A DNA stretch of 64,000 nt from Acutalibacter sp. 1XD8-36 (lineage in GTDB: Bacteria; Bacillota; Clostridia; Oscillospirales; Acutalibacteraceae). A program made the translations under genes and the position numbers. The stretch is from the NCBI RefSeq assembly GCF_009917525.1, contig NZ_QZDU01000009.1:1-64000 (forward strand), in the 5' to 3' direction. Of the stretch, positions 18,419 through 27,495 are shown piece by piece; within the stretch, counting starts at the first letter, position 1, and each line of letters begins with the position of its first letter. The notes below the pieces were generated by a model that was not told the origin of the DNA, searched no databases, and saw only the letters and a list, made by a program, of their open reading frames with translations.

Positions 18419-18447
18419 TATTGCCATTTTATACTAAAATGGCAATA
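18419..18447 (+). promoter_or_regulatory. 13-bp perfect palindrome just before the rbfA ribosome-binding site
   Basis: Arms 18419-18431 (TATTGCCATTTTA) and 18435-18447 are perfect reverse complements with a 3-nt loop. The right arm ends 4 nt before the rbfA Shine-Dalgarno AAGGAG (18451-18456). In RNA it forms a strong AU-rich hairpin; in DNA it could be an operator. No U run follows on the plus strand. Confidence 0.6.
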
Positions 18448-18464
18448 AAAAAGGAGTGAACACC

Positions 18465-18848
18465 ATGCCCACAAACAAACAGGCCCGCACCGCCGGAGAC
18501 ATCAGCCGGGAGCTCTCCGCTATCCTGCGGGAGCTGAAGGACCCCCGGGTAACCGGCTGCTTATTGAGCGTAGTGCGGGTAGAGGTCACCAACGACCTGT
18601 CATACTGCACGGCATACGTCAGCACAGTAGAGGGCCTGGAGCGCTCAAAGCAGGCGGCTGAGGGCCTGAAGTCGGCGGCAGGATTTATACGCCGGGAGCT
18701 GGGCCATAGGCTGAAGCTCAGGCATGTGCCGCAGCTTATATTCAAGCCCACAGACTCCATTGAGTATGGGGCAAGTATCTCGAAGATAATAAACGATTTG
18801 GACATCCCGGAGGCTCCCCCGGAGGAGGATGAAAATGCTGACCTGTAA
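18465..18848 (+). CDS. rbfA: Ribosome-binding factor A
   Basis: A 127-aa RbfA, a KH-like protein that helps 16S rRNA 5'-end processing and cold adaptation. Conserved blocks seen: GDISRELSAILRELKDPRV, VRVEVTNDLSYCTAYVS and GFIRRELGHRLKLRHVPQLIFKPTDSIEYG. The ATG at 18465 has AAGGAG 8 nt upstream; a GTG at 18456 overlaps that site. The gene is 138 nt after infB, the largest gap in the operon, which is filled by the repeat and the palindrome. Its end overlaps nrnA. Confidence 0.95.
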   Translation: MPTNKQARTAGDISRELSAILRELKDPRVTGCLLSVVRVEVTNDLSYCTAYVSTVEGLERSKQAAEGLKSAAGFIRRELGHRLKLRHVPQLIFKPTDSIEYGASISKIINDLDIPEAPPEEDENADL

Positions 18849-19797
18849 GGAGGCTGCCGCGCTTATAGGCGGCTGGGACGATATACTGGTAATATGCCAC
18901 GAGAACCCGGACGGGGACGCGCTGGGCTCCATGTCCGGGTTGGTGCGGGGGCTGCGCTCTCTGGGAAAGAGGGCGGGCTGGTACTGCGCCAGCCCCCTGC
19001 CCGAGAAGTTTGCGTATCTTTTCCAAGGACTTGAGGAAATTGACTTCGCGCCGGAGCATATAGTCACGGTGGACGTGGCTGACAGCAAGCTCTTAGGGGA
19101 CGCCTGGGATAAGTTCGGGGACAGGATAGAGCTGGCCATAGACCACCACGGCACCCATGTGCCCTTCGCAAAGGAGCGCTGGGTGGAGCCGGGAAGCGCC
19201 GCCGCAGCAGAGATGGTCTGGCTGCTTTTGAAGGAGCTGGGGGCAGAGCCGGATGAAGCTGCCGCCGGGTGTTTATATACCGGCATGGCCACCGACACCG
19301 GCTGCTTTCGGTACAGGAACGTGACCCCCCGCACCCTACGGGCGGCAGCTGACGCCCTGGAGGCCGGAGCTCCGGCAGGGGACATAAACCAGAGGAACTT
19401 CGAGACCCGCACCCGGGCCTCTATGGAGGCCGAGAAGCTTATAACTGACACCCTGGAGTTCCACTGCGGGGGCAGGCTGGCAATTATCCGGCTTCCCCAG
19501 TCGGTCTACGAGAGCACAGGGGCCAGCGAAAATGAGCTGGACGGCGTAGAGAGCCTGCCAAGGCAGATAGAGGGTGTGCTTATCGGCGTCACCGTGAAGG
19601 AGCGCCCGGAGGGTAAGATAAAGATATCCCTGCGCTCAAACCCTCCGGTCAATGCCGCGGACATCTGCGGGCGTTTCGGGGGCGGAGGCCATCCCGGGGC
19701 GGCGGGATGCAGCTTTGAGGGGATAACTATGGACGAGGCCAGGCAGAGGATGCTTACTGTCTGCCGGGAATACTTACAGGAGATAGGAAGTATCTAA
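18835..19797 (+). CDS. nrnA: DHH-family nanoRNase / pAp phosphatase NrnA
   Basis: A 320-aa DHH-DHHA1 protein. N-terminal metal motifs: HENPDGDALGS near residues 19-29, a VDVAD strand, DHHGTH near 100, and TDTGCFRY. The C-terminal DHHA1 domain ends with the GGGGHPGAAG substrate loop. Bacillus NrnA degrades 2-5-nt RNAs and dephosphorylates pAp. The ATG at 18835 is 6-8 nt from GGAGGAGG; another ATG at 18829 touches that site. It overlaps the rbfA end by 14 nt, so the two are translationally coupled. Confidence 0.93.
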   Translation: MLTCKEAAALIGGWDDILVICHENPDGDALGSMSGLVRGLRSLGKRAGWYCASPLPEKFAYLFQGLEEIDFAPEHIVTVDVADSKLLGDAWDKFGDRIELAIDHHGTHVPFAKERWVEPGSAAAAEMVWLLLKELGAEPDEAAAGCLYTGMATDTGCFRYRNVTPRTLRAAADALEAGAPAGDINQRNFETRTRASMEAEKLITDTLEFHCGGRLAIIRLPQSVYESTGASENELDGVESLPRQIEGVLIGVTVKERPEGKIKISLRSNPPVNAADICGRFGGGGHPGAAGCSFEGITMDEARQRMLTVCREYLQEIGSI

Positions 19798-19803
19798 ACC
19801 CCA

Positions 19804-20715
19804 ATGAACGGAGTTATTATACTGGACAAGCCTGTCGGCTTCACCTCCTTTGACGCAGTGGCAGTCATGCGAGGGCTTGCAAAGGAAAAGAAAATTGGCC
19901 ACACCGGCACCCTGGACCCTATGGCCACCGGGGTGCTTCCTTTGCTTATAGGGAGGGCGGCAAAGGCCGCCGATTTACTGCCGGACACGGATAAGGAGTA
20001 CGAGGCAGGGTTTAGCCTTGGTGAGCGCTATGACACAGGGGACGTGACCGGTAAGGTTACAGAGACCTGCGCCGCCAGAGTGCCGGGAGAGGCCATAGTG
20101 CAGGTAATCCCGGAGTTTTGCGGAGATATCATGCAGGTGCCGCCAATGTATTCCGCTGTGTCGGTAAACGGACAGAGGCTCTATAAGCTGGCAAGGCAGG
20201 GCATAGAGATAGAGCGGGAGGCAAGGCCCATACACATAGAGGCTTTGGAGCTGAGAAGCTTTGACGTGGATGGACAGAAAGGCGTATTAAGGGTATCCTG
20301 CTCAAAGGGCACATATATCAGGGCGCTTATTGAAGACATTGCAAAAGCTGCCGGCACTCTTGGGACCATGACCTCCCTGCGGCGGGTAAAAGCCTGCGGG
20401 TTTACGGAAAAAGAGGCCGTTACCCTGGACGGCCTGCGGGCTATGGCAGCGGAAGGTAAGCTGGAAACAGTCCTGCGGCCTGTGGAGACCCTGTTCAGAG
20501 ACTACCCGCCGGTGCAGGTGAGCCCGGCCCAGGCCGTAAGGTTCTGCAACGGCGGCGGGCTTGACATAGGGCGGCTGCGTATGCCCAGAATAGCCCTGAG
20601 GGAGGGCCAGCGCTTTTGTGTCTACGGCCCCGAGGGGCGCTTTTTAGGGCTGGCAAAAGCCCAGCCGGAGATAAACCAGCTGGGCTTTTTAAAGCTGTTT
20701 GCAGAGGAAAAGTGA
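19804..20715 (+). CDS. truB: tRNA pseudouridine-55 synthase TruB
   Basis: A 303-aa TruB, which makes pseudouridine 55 in the T-loop of tRNAs. It opens with MNGVIILDKPVGFTSFDAV, has the catalytic motif GHTGTLDPMATG with nucleophile Asp38, and the conserved block with Tyr-Ser-Ala-Val-x-V-x-G and K-G-T-Y-I-R. The C-terminal part is PUA-like. The start follows nrnA by 6 nt with a weak, distant A/G-rich site, so coupling is likely. Confidence 0.96.
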   Translation: MNGVIILDKPVGFTSFDAVAVMRGLAKEKKIGHTGTLDPMATGVLPLLIGRAAKAADLLPDTDKEYEAGFSLGERYDTGDVTGKVTETCAARVPGEAIVQVIPEFCGDIMQVPPMYSAVSVNGQRLYKLARQGIEIEREARPIHIEALELRSFDVDGQKGVLRVSCSKGTYIRALIEDIAKAAGTLGTMTSLRRVKACGFTEKEAVTLDGLRAMAAEGKLETVLRPVETLFRDYPPVQVSPAQAVRFCNGGGLDIGRLRMPRIALREGQRFCVYGPEGRFLGLAKAQPEINQLGFLKLFAEEK

Positions 20716-20739
20716 GAGTATAAGGGAGGGGAGGACTCC

Positions 20740-21624
20740 ATGGAGATACTGGAGACCCTGGACATAAAAGACAATCCCCCTGCGTCCCTGGCGCTGGGGA
20801 CCTTCGACGGCCTGCACCTGGGGCATAGGGCGGTGATTGAGGCGGCGCTGGGCTCGGAGTACAGCCCGCAGGTGTTCACATTCAAAAAGAGCCCCTCAGG
20901 AGACCCGGCGCTTATGACCCCAGAGGACAAGGCGGCGGCGCTTGAGTCCATGGGCATAGAGCGCGTGTACTCTATGGATTTTGCAGAGCTCCGGGACATG
21001 GAGGCTGAGAGGTTCGCAGCGGACATCCTGCTGGGCCGGCTCAATGCAAAGCGCCTCTGCTGCGGCGGGGACTTCCGCTTCGGAAGGGGGGCGGCGGGGG
21101 ATACTGAGCTGCTTCTGAGAATGTGTGAGGCGTCCGGGACACAGCTTATAGTTGTCCCGCCGGTGCTGGACGGCGGAGGGAAGGTGAGCTCAACGCGCAT
21201 AAGAAAGGCGGTTGCCGAAGGGGATATCTCCACAGCAAACCGTCTGCTTGGCAGGGCCTTCGGCTTCTCCCTTGAGGTAATACACGGAAACCATATAGGC
21301 CGCGGGCTGGGAACGCCGACTATAAACCAGGCCCTGCCCGAGGATTTGGCATTGCCCCGGTTCGGAGTATATGCCGCCTGGTGCCGGACAGACAGCGGCA
21401 GGTACTATGGCGTGTGCAATATAGGCGTGAAGCCCACCGTGGGCTCAGACAGAGTGCTGGCAGAGACCTGGATGCCGGAGTTTACCGGGGACCTGTACGG
21501 CCAGAGGGTCCGGGTAGAGCTGGTGGATTTTATACGTCCCGAAAAGAAATTCTCCTCCCTGGATGAGCTCAAGGAGGAGATAAAGCGCAACGCCAAAACA
21601 GCGAAGGCTATGACGGCAGGCTAA
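20740..21624 (+). CDS. ribF: Bifunctional riboflavin kinase / FAD synthetase
   Basis: A 294-aa RibF. The N-terminal FMN adenylyltransferase domain has GTFDGLHLGH (20-29), CCGGDFRFGRG and VSSTRIR. The C-terminal riboflavin kinase domain starts near 185 with HGNHIGRGLGTPTIN and continues YYGVCNIGVKPTVG and ETW. Together they turn riboflavin to FMN and FAD. Start: GGGAGGGGAGG. Last gene of the rimP operon; its stop overlaps the stop of the convergent kinase gene by 4 nt, so there is no room for a separate terminator. Confidence 0.96.
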   Translation: MEILETLDIKDNPPASLALGTFDGLHLGHRAVIEAALGSEYSPQVFTFKKSPSGDPALMTPEDKAAALESMGIERVYSMDFAELRDMEAERFAADILLGRLNAKRLCCGGDFRFGRGAAGDTELLLRMCEASGTQLIVVPPVLDGGGKVSSTRIRKAVAEGDISTANRLLGRAFGFSLEVIHGNHIGRGLGTPTINQALPEDLALPRFGVYAAWCRTDSGRYYGVCNIGVKPTVGSDRVLAETWMPEFTGDLYGQRVRVELVDFIRPEKKFSSLDELKEEIKRNAKTAKAMTAG

Positions 21625-22100
21625 CGCCTGAATATAATATCCATCTCGCCGGACTCCGGCGGCTGGAAGAGGTCTTTGAACTTCCCTAGGAGGCCCTCGT
21701 CCACATAATAGCTGTCGTCCTCACCGGCAAGGACAGCTTTATTCCTGCGGACGATATTCTCCTGCCAGACCTCATCTGGCACGTCAATATAGTGCCACTC
21801 ATATGCAGCGCCGCGCTCCCGGAAAAATTCACTTGCCTCAAGGCGCGCGGACCTTGTCCAGAAGCCCCAGTCCAGTATCACGTCGGCCCCGGCTGAAAGG
21901 GCCTCGGCAGCCTTATCCAGCAGATATGACTGTATTTTGGCTGAGACAATATCGTGGCTCTCGCCTAAGCTTTTGTCGAAGACCCGCTCGGTTACTTCGT
22001 CCACAGACAGCAGCAGGGCCGGAGAATTTTTCATAAGCTCCCGGCAGTACCAGCTTTTTCCGCTGCACAGCTTGCCGCATATCAGCATAACCTTTGCCAT
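21621..22100 (-). CDS. Small P-loop kinase-like ATPase (AAA_33/zeta-like)
   Basis: A 159-aa P-loop NTPase with Walker A GKLCSGKS at residues 9-16, a DEVTE stretch near 34-38, and a VILDWGFWTRSAR segment resembling the Walker B/lid area of small-molecule kinases. Relatives phosphorylate nucleosides, sugars or antibiotics; the substrate is unknown. The ATG at 22100 overlaps the TGA of the thioesterase (TGATG) and has GGAGGTGGAG upstream. A GTG one codon upstream is less likely. Confidence 0.8.
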   Translation of the reverse strand: MAKVMLICGKLCSGKSWYCRELMKNSPALLLSVDEVTERVFDKSLGESHDIVSAKIQSYLLDKAAEALSAGADVILDWGFWTRSARLEASEFFRERGAAYEWHYIDVPDEVWQENIVRRNKAVLAGEDDSYYVDEGLLGKFKDLFQPPESGEMDIIFRR

Positions 22101-22525
22101 CACTCCACCTCCTTCCCGGAAAGCAGCGCCAAAGCGGTGCGGTCATACTCAGGCATTGCCTTTTTCAGGGAGACCGGGCGGCCTGAACTGTTTATGAAGC
22201 AGTGGTGTGTTCTGCCCTCGCAGCGGCACTCACCGGTCTTCTTGTCTGTCACCTGGTAGTAAAAGGAGATGCGTGTGCGGGAATAGTCCGAAAGCTCTAC
22301 GGCTATATCCACGGTATCCCCAAAGCGGCACATGGAGTGGTAATCCGCCTCCACGCTGAGCACCGGGCTGACAATGCCCGCCGCCTCAAGGCCCTCATAG
22401 GGGAAGCCGCTCTCCTTCATGAAATGGACCCGGGCCTCCTCAAACCAGCGGATATAGTTGGAGTGGTGCACACAGTCCATGCGGTCGGTCTCATAATAGT
22501 GGACAGGTCGGGTGTATACGGTCAT
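22100..22525 (-). CDS. YbgC-like hotdog acyl-CoA thioesterase
   Basis: A 141-aa hotdog-fold protein of the 4-hydroxybenzoyl-CoA thioesterase/YbgC group. The active-site segment YYETDRMDCVHHSNYIRWFEEAR is intact, with the presumed catalytic Asp17. The rest gives the hotdog helix and sheet (YHSMCRFGDTVDIAVEL). It hydrolyses acyl-CoA or acyl-ACP; the acyl group cannot be told. Divergent from the plus-strand kinase gene, with 42 bp between the two starts. Confidence 0.88.
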   Translation of the reverse strand: MTVYTRPVHYYETDRMDCVHHSNYIRWFEEARVHFMKESGFPYEGLEAAGIVSPVLSVEADYHSMCRFGDTVDIAVELSDYSRTRISFYYQVTDKKTGECRCEGRTHHCFINSSGRPVSLKKAMPEYDRTALALLSGKEVE

Positions 22526-22567
22526 GATAACCCAGCTTTCTTTAATATAATATAGTAGGTGATATTT

Positions 22568-23113
22568 ATGGGCAATGGGGTGCTGATATTGATATCCGGT
22601 CCCTGCGGCTCGGGGAAGACTACGGTTTCCCGGCTGCTGGCCGACGGCAGCAGACTCCCCTCAGTACATATGCACACAGATGATTTCTATGAGTACATAC
22701 GCAAGGGCTATATCCCTCCATGGCGGGAGGATTCCGGGGACCAGAACGAGACGGTGATGAACGCCATATGCGCCTGTGCCAGGGAATACGTCCAGGGAGG
22801 CTATATGGTCTATGTGGACGGGGTTATAGGCCCATGGTTCCTGGCCCCCTGGCGGGCGCTGGCAAAAAGGGGGCTGGACCTGCGCTATATAGTCCTTAGG
22901 CCGGATAAGGGGGAGACTATGACCCGGGCTGCGGAGCGAGAACAGCGCGAGGAGTCCTCTCTGCAGCCGGAAAACGTCGCCTTTATGTGGGATATGTTCG
23001 CGGACCTTGGGGAGTATGAGCACCACGCTGTCAACACCGCAGGGCAGTCACCTTATGAGACCGCGGCTTTAGTCGGCAGGGCTCTGGACGCAGGCCTGTA
23101 CAGGATATTATAG
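22568..23113 (+). CDS. P-loop kinase-like AAA-family ATPase
   Basis: A 181-aa protein with Walker A GPCGSGKT at residues 11-18 and an HTDDFYEYIRKGYIPPW segment in the substrate-binding position seen in uridine-kinase- and chloramphenicol-phosphotransferase-like proteins, followed by VYVDGVIGPWF (Walker B-like) and an Arg-rich lid (RAAEREQRE). The acceptor substrate is unknown. The ATG at 22568 fits the AGGTGAT site; a GTG three codons upstream is an alternative. A TATAAT hexamer at 22546-22551 may be its -10. Confidence 0.8.
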   Translation: MGNGVLILISGPCGSGKTTVSRLLADGSRLPSVHMHTDDFYEYIRKGYIPPWREDSGDQNETVMNAICACAREYVQGGYMVYVDGVIGPWFLAPWRALAKRGLDLRYIVLRPDKGETMTRAAEREQREESSLQPENVAFMWDMFADLGEYEHHAVNTAGQSPYETAALVGRALDAGLYRIL

Positions 23114-23238
23114 CATATAGGGCAAAAAAAAGCCAGTGGGGAAATATGGCCTGGAGTTAGGGCCAGAAATCACACAAATAGTATGATTTAGCTATATTTT
23201 CACAATAAATACACCATATATTGTTAATGCCCAGCCTG

Positions 23239-23267
23239 TTGATTTTTTGGTCGAAAAATGTTATCAT
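23239..23267 (+). promoter_or_regulatory. Sigma-A promoter ahead of the activase operon
   Basis: TTGATT (23239-23244), 17 nt, TATCAT (23262-23267), about 60 nt before the activase ATG. The intergenic region 23114-23325 is AT-rich and shows no gene. Confidence 0.75.
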
Positions 23268-23325
23268 TTCTATAAACCCATAAATCAGGACAGGAGAAAC
23301 CAGGGAAAGGAAGCTGCCGCAAAGT

Positions 23326-26232
23326 ATGAGAATAGGTTTGGATGTTGGCTCCACCACGCTGAAATGTGTTGTATATGACGGAGATAAGCCGGTATTTAAG
23401 AGATATGAGCGCCACTACTCCCAGATAGCAGAGAAGGCCTCAGCCATGCTAAGGCTTATCGGGGAGCAGCTGCCCGGGCTCGATAGAGCGGGGCTGTGCG
23501 TGTCCGGCTCGGCAGGCATGGGCCTTGCGGAGGACTTAGGTATCCCCTTTGTCCAGGAGGTCTACGCCACCCGCACGGCGGTGGTGAAATACATGCCGGA
23601 CGCTGACGTTGTCATTGAGCTTGGAGGCGAGGACGCGAAGATTCTTTTCCTCTCGGGCTCCATGGAGGTGCGTATGAACGGCTCCTGCGCCGGAGGCACC
23701 GGGGCCTTTATCGACCAGATGGCCACGCTATTGGACATAACTCCAGGCGAGCTGGACGAGATAGCCGGCAAAGCCGAGCGCACATACAGCATAGCCTCCC
23801 GCTGCGGCGTCTTCGCCAAATCCGATATCCAGGCCCTGTTAAACCAGGGCGCCCAGAAGGACGACATAGCCGCAAGCATTTTAACAGCGGTTGTAAACCA
23901 GACTGTAGCAGGGCTGGCCCAGGGCCGGGAGATAGAGGGGAACATAGTGTATCTTGGAGGGCCGCTCACCTTCCTGCCCCAGCTGAGAAAGGCTTTTGAT
24001 GAGATACTGGGGGTCAGGGGCATATGCCCTGAGGACTCCCTGTATTACGTGGCGGCAGGCGCGGCGCTGTCTGATGACTCAGAGGAGTTCGACCTGGCGG
24101 AGATAACCGGGCGCATAGGGAACTACAGCTCCAGCCACAGCTACCAGAGCAGCGAGGCGCTGTTTGCAGACGAAGACGAGTATAAGGAGTTTGTGGAGCG
24201 CCATAAAATGGACAGTGTGCCCACTGACGGCAAGCTCTCCGAAGACGGCACAGCCTATGTGGGTATAGACGCCGGGTCCACCACGGTGAAGGCCGTGGCA
24301 ATAAACTCAGCCGGGGATATAGTCTGCTCAAGGTATCTCCCCAATAACGGCAACCCGGTCCCACTGGTGAGGGATTTCCTTCGGGACCTCTACAGGGATT
24401 TTCCCGATATACACATAAAGGGCGCGGCTTCCACAGGCTACGGCGAGGAGATAATTAAGAATGCCTTCGGCCTGGATTTAGGAGTTGTTGAGACCATTGC
24501 CCATTTCACCGCGGCGAAGAAGTTCCAGCCTGAGGTGGATTTCATCATAGACATTGGGGGCCAGGATATCAAGTGCTTCAGGATAAAGGACGGCGTTATC
24601 GATAATATCTTCCTCAACGAGGCCTGTTCCTCCGGCTGTGGCTCATTCTTACAGACCTTTGCAGGCGCCCTCGGCTATGAAATGAACGACTTCGCCAGGG
24701 AGGGCCTTTTCGCTGGAAGCCCGGTCGACTTGGGCTCCAGGTGCACGGTGTTCATGAATTCTTCAGTGAAGCAGGCCCAGAAGGACGGCGCTACACTTGG
24801 GAATATTTCGGCGGGCCTGTCTATGAGCGTAGTTAAGAACGCCCTGTATAAGGTGATACGTGTGACGGACGCCAGGAGCCTTGGCAGGCATATCGTGGTT
24901 CAGGGGGGCACGTTCCTAAACGACGCTGTACTCCGGGCCTTTGAAAGGGAGATAGGCCAGGGGGTGACCCGCCCATCAGTAGCGGGGCTCATGGGGGCCT
25001 TCGGCGCGGCCCTCTACGCCATGGAGCGCTCAAAGGGTGAGAGCAGCATTCTCTCCCCCAAGGAGCTGGAGAGCTTCACCCATGAGGTCAAGGCCGTCAC
25101 CTGCAGCGGCTGCCAGAACCACTGCCGCCTGACGGTAAATACCTTTGCAAACGGGGCCAGGTACATAGCCGGGAACCGCTGCGATAAGCCCCTGCAGAAG
25201 CACAGCCCTACCGCAAAATATAACCTTTATGACTACAAAAAACAACTACTGGCAGAATACGGGCCTGCAAAGGGCGGGCGCGGCACTATTGCCATACCTA
25301 TGGGCCTTAACATGTTCGAGCTCTACCCATTCTGGCACACATTCTTCACGAAGCTTAACTTTGGGGTTATTGCTTCCCCCCATTCCGACCGGCAGCTCTA
25401 TTTCAGGGGCCAGCACACTATACCCTCAGACACGGTCTGCTATCCCGCCAAGCTTATGCACGGCCATATTGAGGCCCTTATGGACATGAAGCCCGACGCA
25501 ATTTTCTATCCGTGTATGAGCTATAACGTGGACGAGCACAAGGGTGATAACCACTATAACTGCCCGGTAGTAGCCTATTACCCCGAGGTTTTGGACGCCA
25601 ACATTACAGCCCTTGAGGACCACCGGTTTATCTACGACTATGTAGGCCTTCACAGGCCCAAGGACTTTCCAAAGAAGATGACCGCCATCTTAGCCAAATA
25701 CTTCCCGCCTATCCCTGAGCGGGAGGTAAAAGAGGCTGCCGCCGCGGCCTATGGGGAGTACGGAAGGTATATGTCCCGCATACGTGAAAAGGGCCGGGAG
25801 TACCTGTCATATGCCAGGGAGAACAGCCTGCCTGTAGTGATTCTCTCCGGAAGGCCATACCATTTGGACCCGGAGATAAACCATGGGATTGATAAACTTA
25901 TCTGCGAATGCGGGGCGGTCCTGGTGACGGAGGATTCCGTCAGCGACCAGGTGGAGAAATTCCCCACCACTGTATTGAACCAGTGGACCTACCACTCGAG
26001 GCTCTATGCCGCGGCAAGGTTTGTTGCAGAGAGCAAAGACCCCCGGGTGAATTTGGTACAGCTGGTGTCCTTCGGCTGCGGGGTAGACGCCATAACCGGC
26101 GACGAGGTGCGCTCCATCCTTGAGGAGGGCGGGCGTATCTACACGCAGATAAAGATAGACGAGATAACTAACCTGGGGGCGGTGCGCATTCGCCTGCGCA
26201 GCTTATTCGCCGCCCTTGGACTGGGGGAATAA
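23326..26232 (+). CDS. Tandem BadF/HgdC-type ATPase activase with DUF2229 domain
   Basis: A 968-aa protein. Two actin/Hsp70-fold ATPase domains of the BadF/BadG/BcrA/BcrD/HgdC family are seen: residues 1-250 (GLDVGSTTLKCVVYDG, ELGGEDAKI, MNGSCAGGTGAFID) and about 310-570 (GIDAGSTTVKAVAI, DIGGQDIKCF, NEACSSGCGSFLQTFA). Each has the Cys that in HgdC ligates the bridging [4Fe-4S] cluster. After a CSGCQNHC-like segment follows a DUF2229 domain (about 650-800). HgdC-type activases use ATP to push an electron into a partner FeS protein; the partner is probably the next gene. The actual reaction of this widespread fused family is not established. Confidence 0.9.
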   Translation: MRIGLDVGSTTLKCVVYDGDKPVFKRYERHYSQIAEKASAMLRLIGEQLPGLDRAGLCVSGSAGMGLAEDLGIPFVQEVYATRTAVVKYMPDADVVIELGGEDAKILFLSGSMEVRMNGSCAGGTGAFIDQMATLLDITPGELDEIAGKAERTYSIASRCGVFAKSDIQALLNQGAQKDDIAASILTAVVNQTVAGLAQGREIEGNIVYLGGPLTFLPQLRKAFDEILGVRGICPEDSLYYVAAGAALSDDSEEFDLAEITGRIGNYSSSHSYQSSEALFADEDEYKEFVERHKMDSVPTDGKLSEDGTAYVGIDAGSTTVKAVAINSAGDIVCSRYLPNNGNPVPLVRDFLRDLYRDFPDIHIKGAASTGYGEEIIKNAFGLDLGVVETIAHFTAAKKFQPEVDFIIDIGGQDIKCFRIKDGVIDNIFLNEACSSGCGSFLQTFAGALGYEMNDFAREGLFAGSPVDLGSRCTVFMNSSVKQAQKDGATLGNISAGLSMSVVKNALYKVIRVTDARSLGRHIVVQGGTFLNDAVLRAFEREIGQGVTRPSVAGLMGAFGAALYAMERSKGESSILSPKELESFTHEVKAVTCSGCQNHCRLTVNTFANGARYIAGNRCDKPLQKHSPTAKYNLYDYKKQLLAEYGPAKGGRGTIAIPMGLNMFELYPFWHTFFTKLNFGVIASPHSDRQLYFRGQHTIPSDTVCYPAKLMHGHIEALMDMKPDAIFYPCMSYNVDEHKGDNHYNCPVVAYYPEVLDANITALEDHRFIYDYVGLHRPKDFPKKMTAILAKYFPPIPEREVKEAAAAAYGEYGRYMSRIREKGREYLSYARENSLPVVILSGRPYHLDPEINHGIDKLICECGAVLVTEDSVSDQVEKFPTTVLNQWTYHSRLYAAARFVAESKDPRVNLVQLVSFGCGVDAITGDEVRSILEEGGRIYTQIKIDEITNLGAVRIRLRSLFAALGLGE

Positions 26233-26233
26233 T

Positions 26234-27478
26234 ATGACCGAAAACACCGGCCGGGTTGAATTTACCCGGGAAATGAAGAAAGACTATACTATCATCACGC
26301 CCAATATGGCCCCGATACATTTCGAGCTAATAAAGGACGTGCTTATAAGCTTCGGCTATAAGATAGACCTGCTCACCACCACAGGGCGGGAGATAGTGGA
26401 CGAGGGCTTAAAGTACGTCCATAACGACACCTGCTACCCGGCCCTTCTCTCTATAGGGCAGATGATGCACGCCCTCCACAGCGGCAAATACGACCTTCAT
26501 AAGGTGGCCCTTGTAATGACCCAGACCGGCGGCGGGTGCCGGGCCTCAAACTATATCCACCTGCTCCGCAAGGCTCTGAAAAAGGACGGGCTCGACTATA
26601 TCCCGGTCATATCCCTGAACCTCTCCGGCCTCGAGTCCAACAGCGGCTTCAAGATAACCCTGCCTCTCCTGCGCAGGGCCATAGCCGCCCTTACCTACGG
26701 GGACCTGCTTATGCTTCTGAAAAACCAGGTGAAGCCCTATGAGCTCAACTACGGCGAGAGCGACAGGCTTGTTTCAGAATGGATAAAAAAGCTCACGGAG
26801 CTGTTTGAGGAGAACAAGGCCTTCACCCAGAGGGAGGTCCGCGCGTACTTCGACAGGATTACAGAGTCCTTTGCCAATATAAAGGTTGAGCGCACGGAGA
26901 AGACCCGGGTGGGCGTGGTGGGCGAGATTTACGTGAAGTACTCGGCCCTTGCCAATAACGGCCTCGAGGACTTCCTTTTTAACCAGGGCTGTGAGGTCAT
27001 GGTGCCCGGCATAGTGGGATTCATGATTTTCAAGGTGGACAACAGGCTTGAGGATATCGAGCTCTATGGGGGAAGCGCTGCAAAGAAACAGCTCTGCACC
27101 ATGCTCAAGTGGTATTTTACCAAGTTTGAGCGGGACTTAATAGAGTCTGTAAAAAAGTACCCGCAGTTTATTGCCCCCTCGCCGTACAGCCACTTAAAGG
27201 AGCTTGCGGGCCAGGTTATCGGCTATGGCTGCAAAATGGGCGAGGGGTGGCTGCTCACAGCCGAGATGATGGAGCTTATTGAGAGCGGCTTCGAGAATGT
27301 TGTCTGTACCCAGCCATTTGGCTGCCTGCCCAATCATATTGTGGGCAAGGGGATGATACGCAAGGTGAAGAAGGTGTATCCCAAGGCCAATATAGTCCCC
27401 ATAGACTACGACCCCAGCGCGACCAGGGTCAACCAAGAGAACCGCATTAAACTTATGCTGGCAGTTGCCAACACTTAA
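26234..27478 (+). CDS. 2-hydroxyacyl-CoA dehydratase subunit-like FeS protein (HgdB family)
   Basis: A 414-aa HgdB/FldC-like protein. Conserved Cys probably for a cluster lie in NDTCYPALLSIG, TGGGCRASNY and VVCTQPFGCLPNHIVGKG. It starts one base after the activase stop, and the two are often a single polypeptide in other Clostridia (family knowledge). The pair resembles the activator/dehydratase or double-cubane-cluster systems, but no acyl-CoA transferase or second dehydratase subunit is nearby. A role in amino-acid fermentation is therefore not supported. The ATG at 26234 has a GGGGGAAT site. Confidence 0.88.
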   Translation: MTENTGRVEFTREMKKDYTIITPNMAPIHFELIKDVLISFGYKIDLLTTTGREIVDEGLKYVHNDTCYPALLSIGQMMHALHSGKYDLHKVALVMTQTGGGCRASNYIHLLRKALKKDGLDYIPVISLNLSGLESNSGFKITLPLLRRAIAALTYGDLLMLLKNQVKPYELNYGESDRLVSEWIKKLTELFEENKAFTQREVRAYFDRITESFANIKVERTEKTRVGVVGEIYVKYSALANNGLEDFLFNQGCEVMVPGIVGFMIFKVDNRLEDIELYGGSAAKKQLCTMLKWYFTKFERDLIESVKKYPQFIAPSPYSHLKELAGQVIGYGCKMGEGWLLTAEMMELIESGFENVVCTQPFGCLPNHIVGKGMIRKVKKVYPKANIVPIDYDPSATRVNQENRIKLMLAVANT

Positions 27479-27495
27479 AGCTTTAGGTGTGATTT

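Noticed and set aside
18327-18447. CRISPR-like or transposon structure after infB
   Set aside because: There are no regular spacers, no transposase and no flanking duplication; the elements are hairpins scattered singly.
23326-27478. Amino-acid fermentation cluster (2-hydroxyglutarate or phenyllactate pathway)
   Set aside because: Only the activase and one dehydratase-like subunit are present, without CoA-transferase, second subunit or acyl-CoA dehydrogenase.
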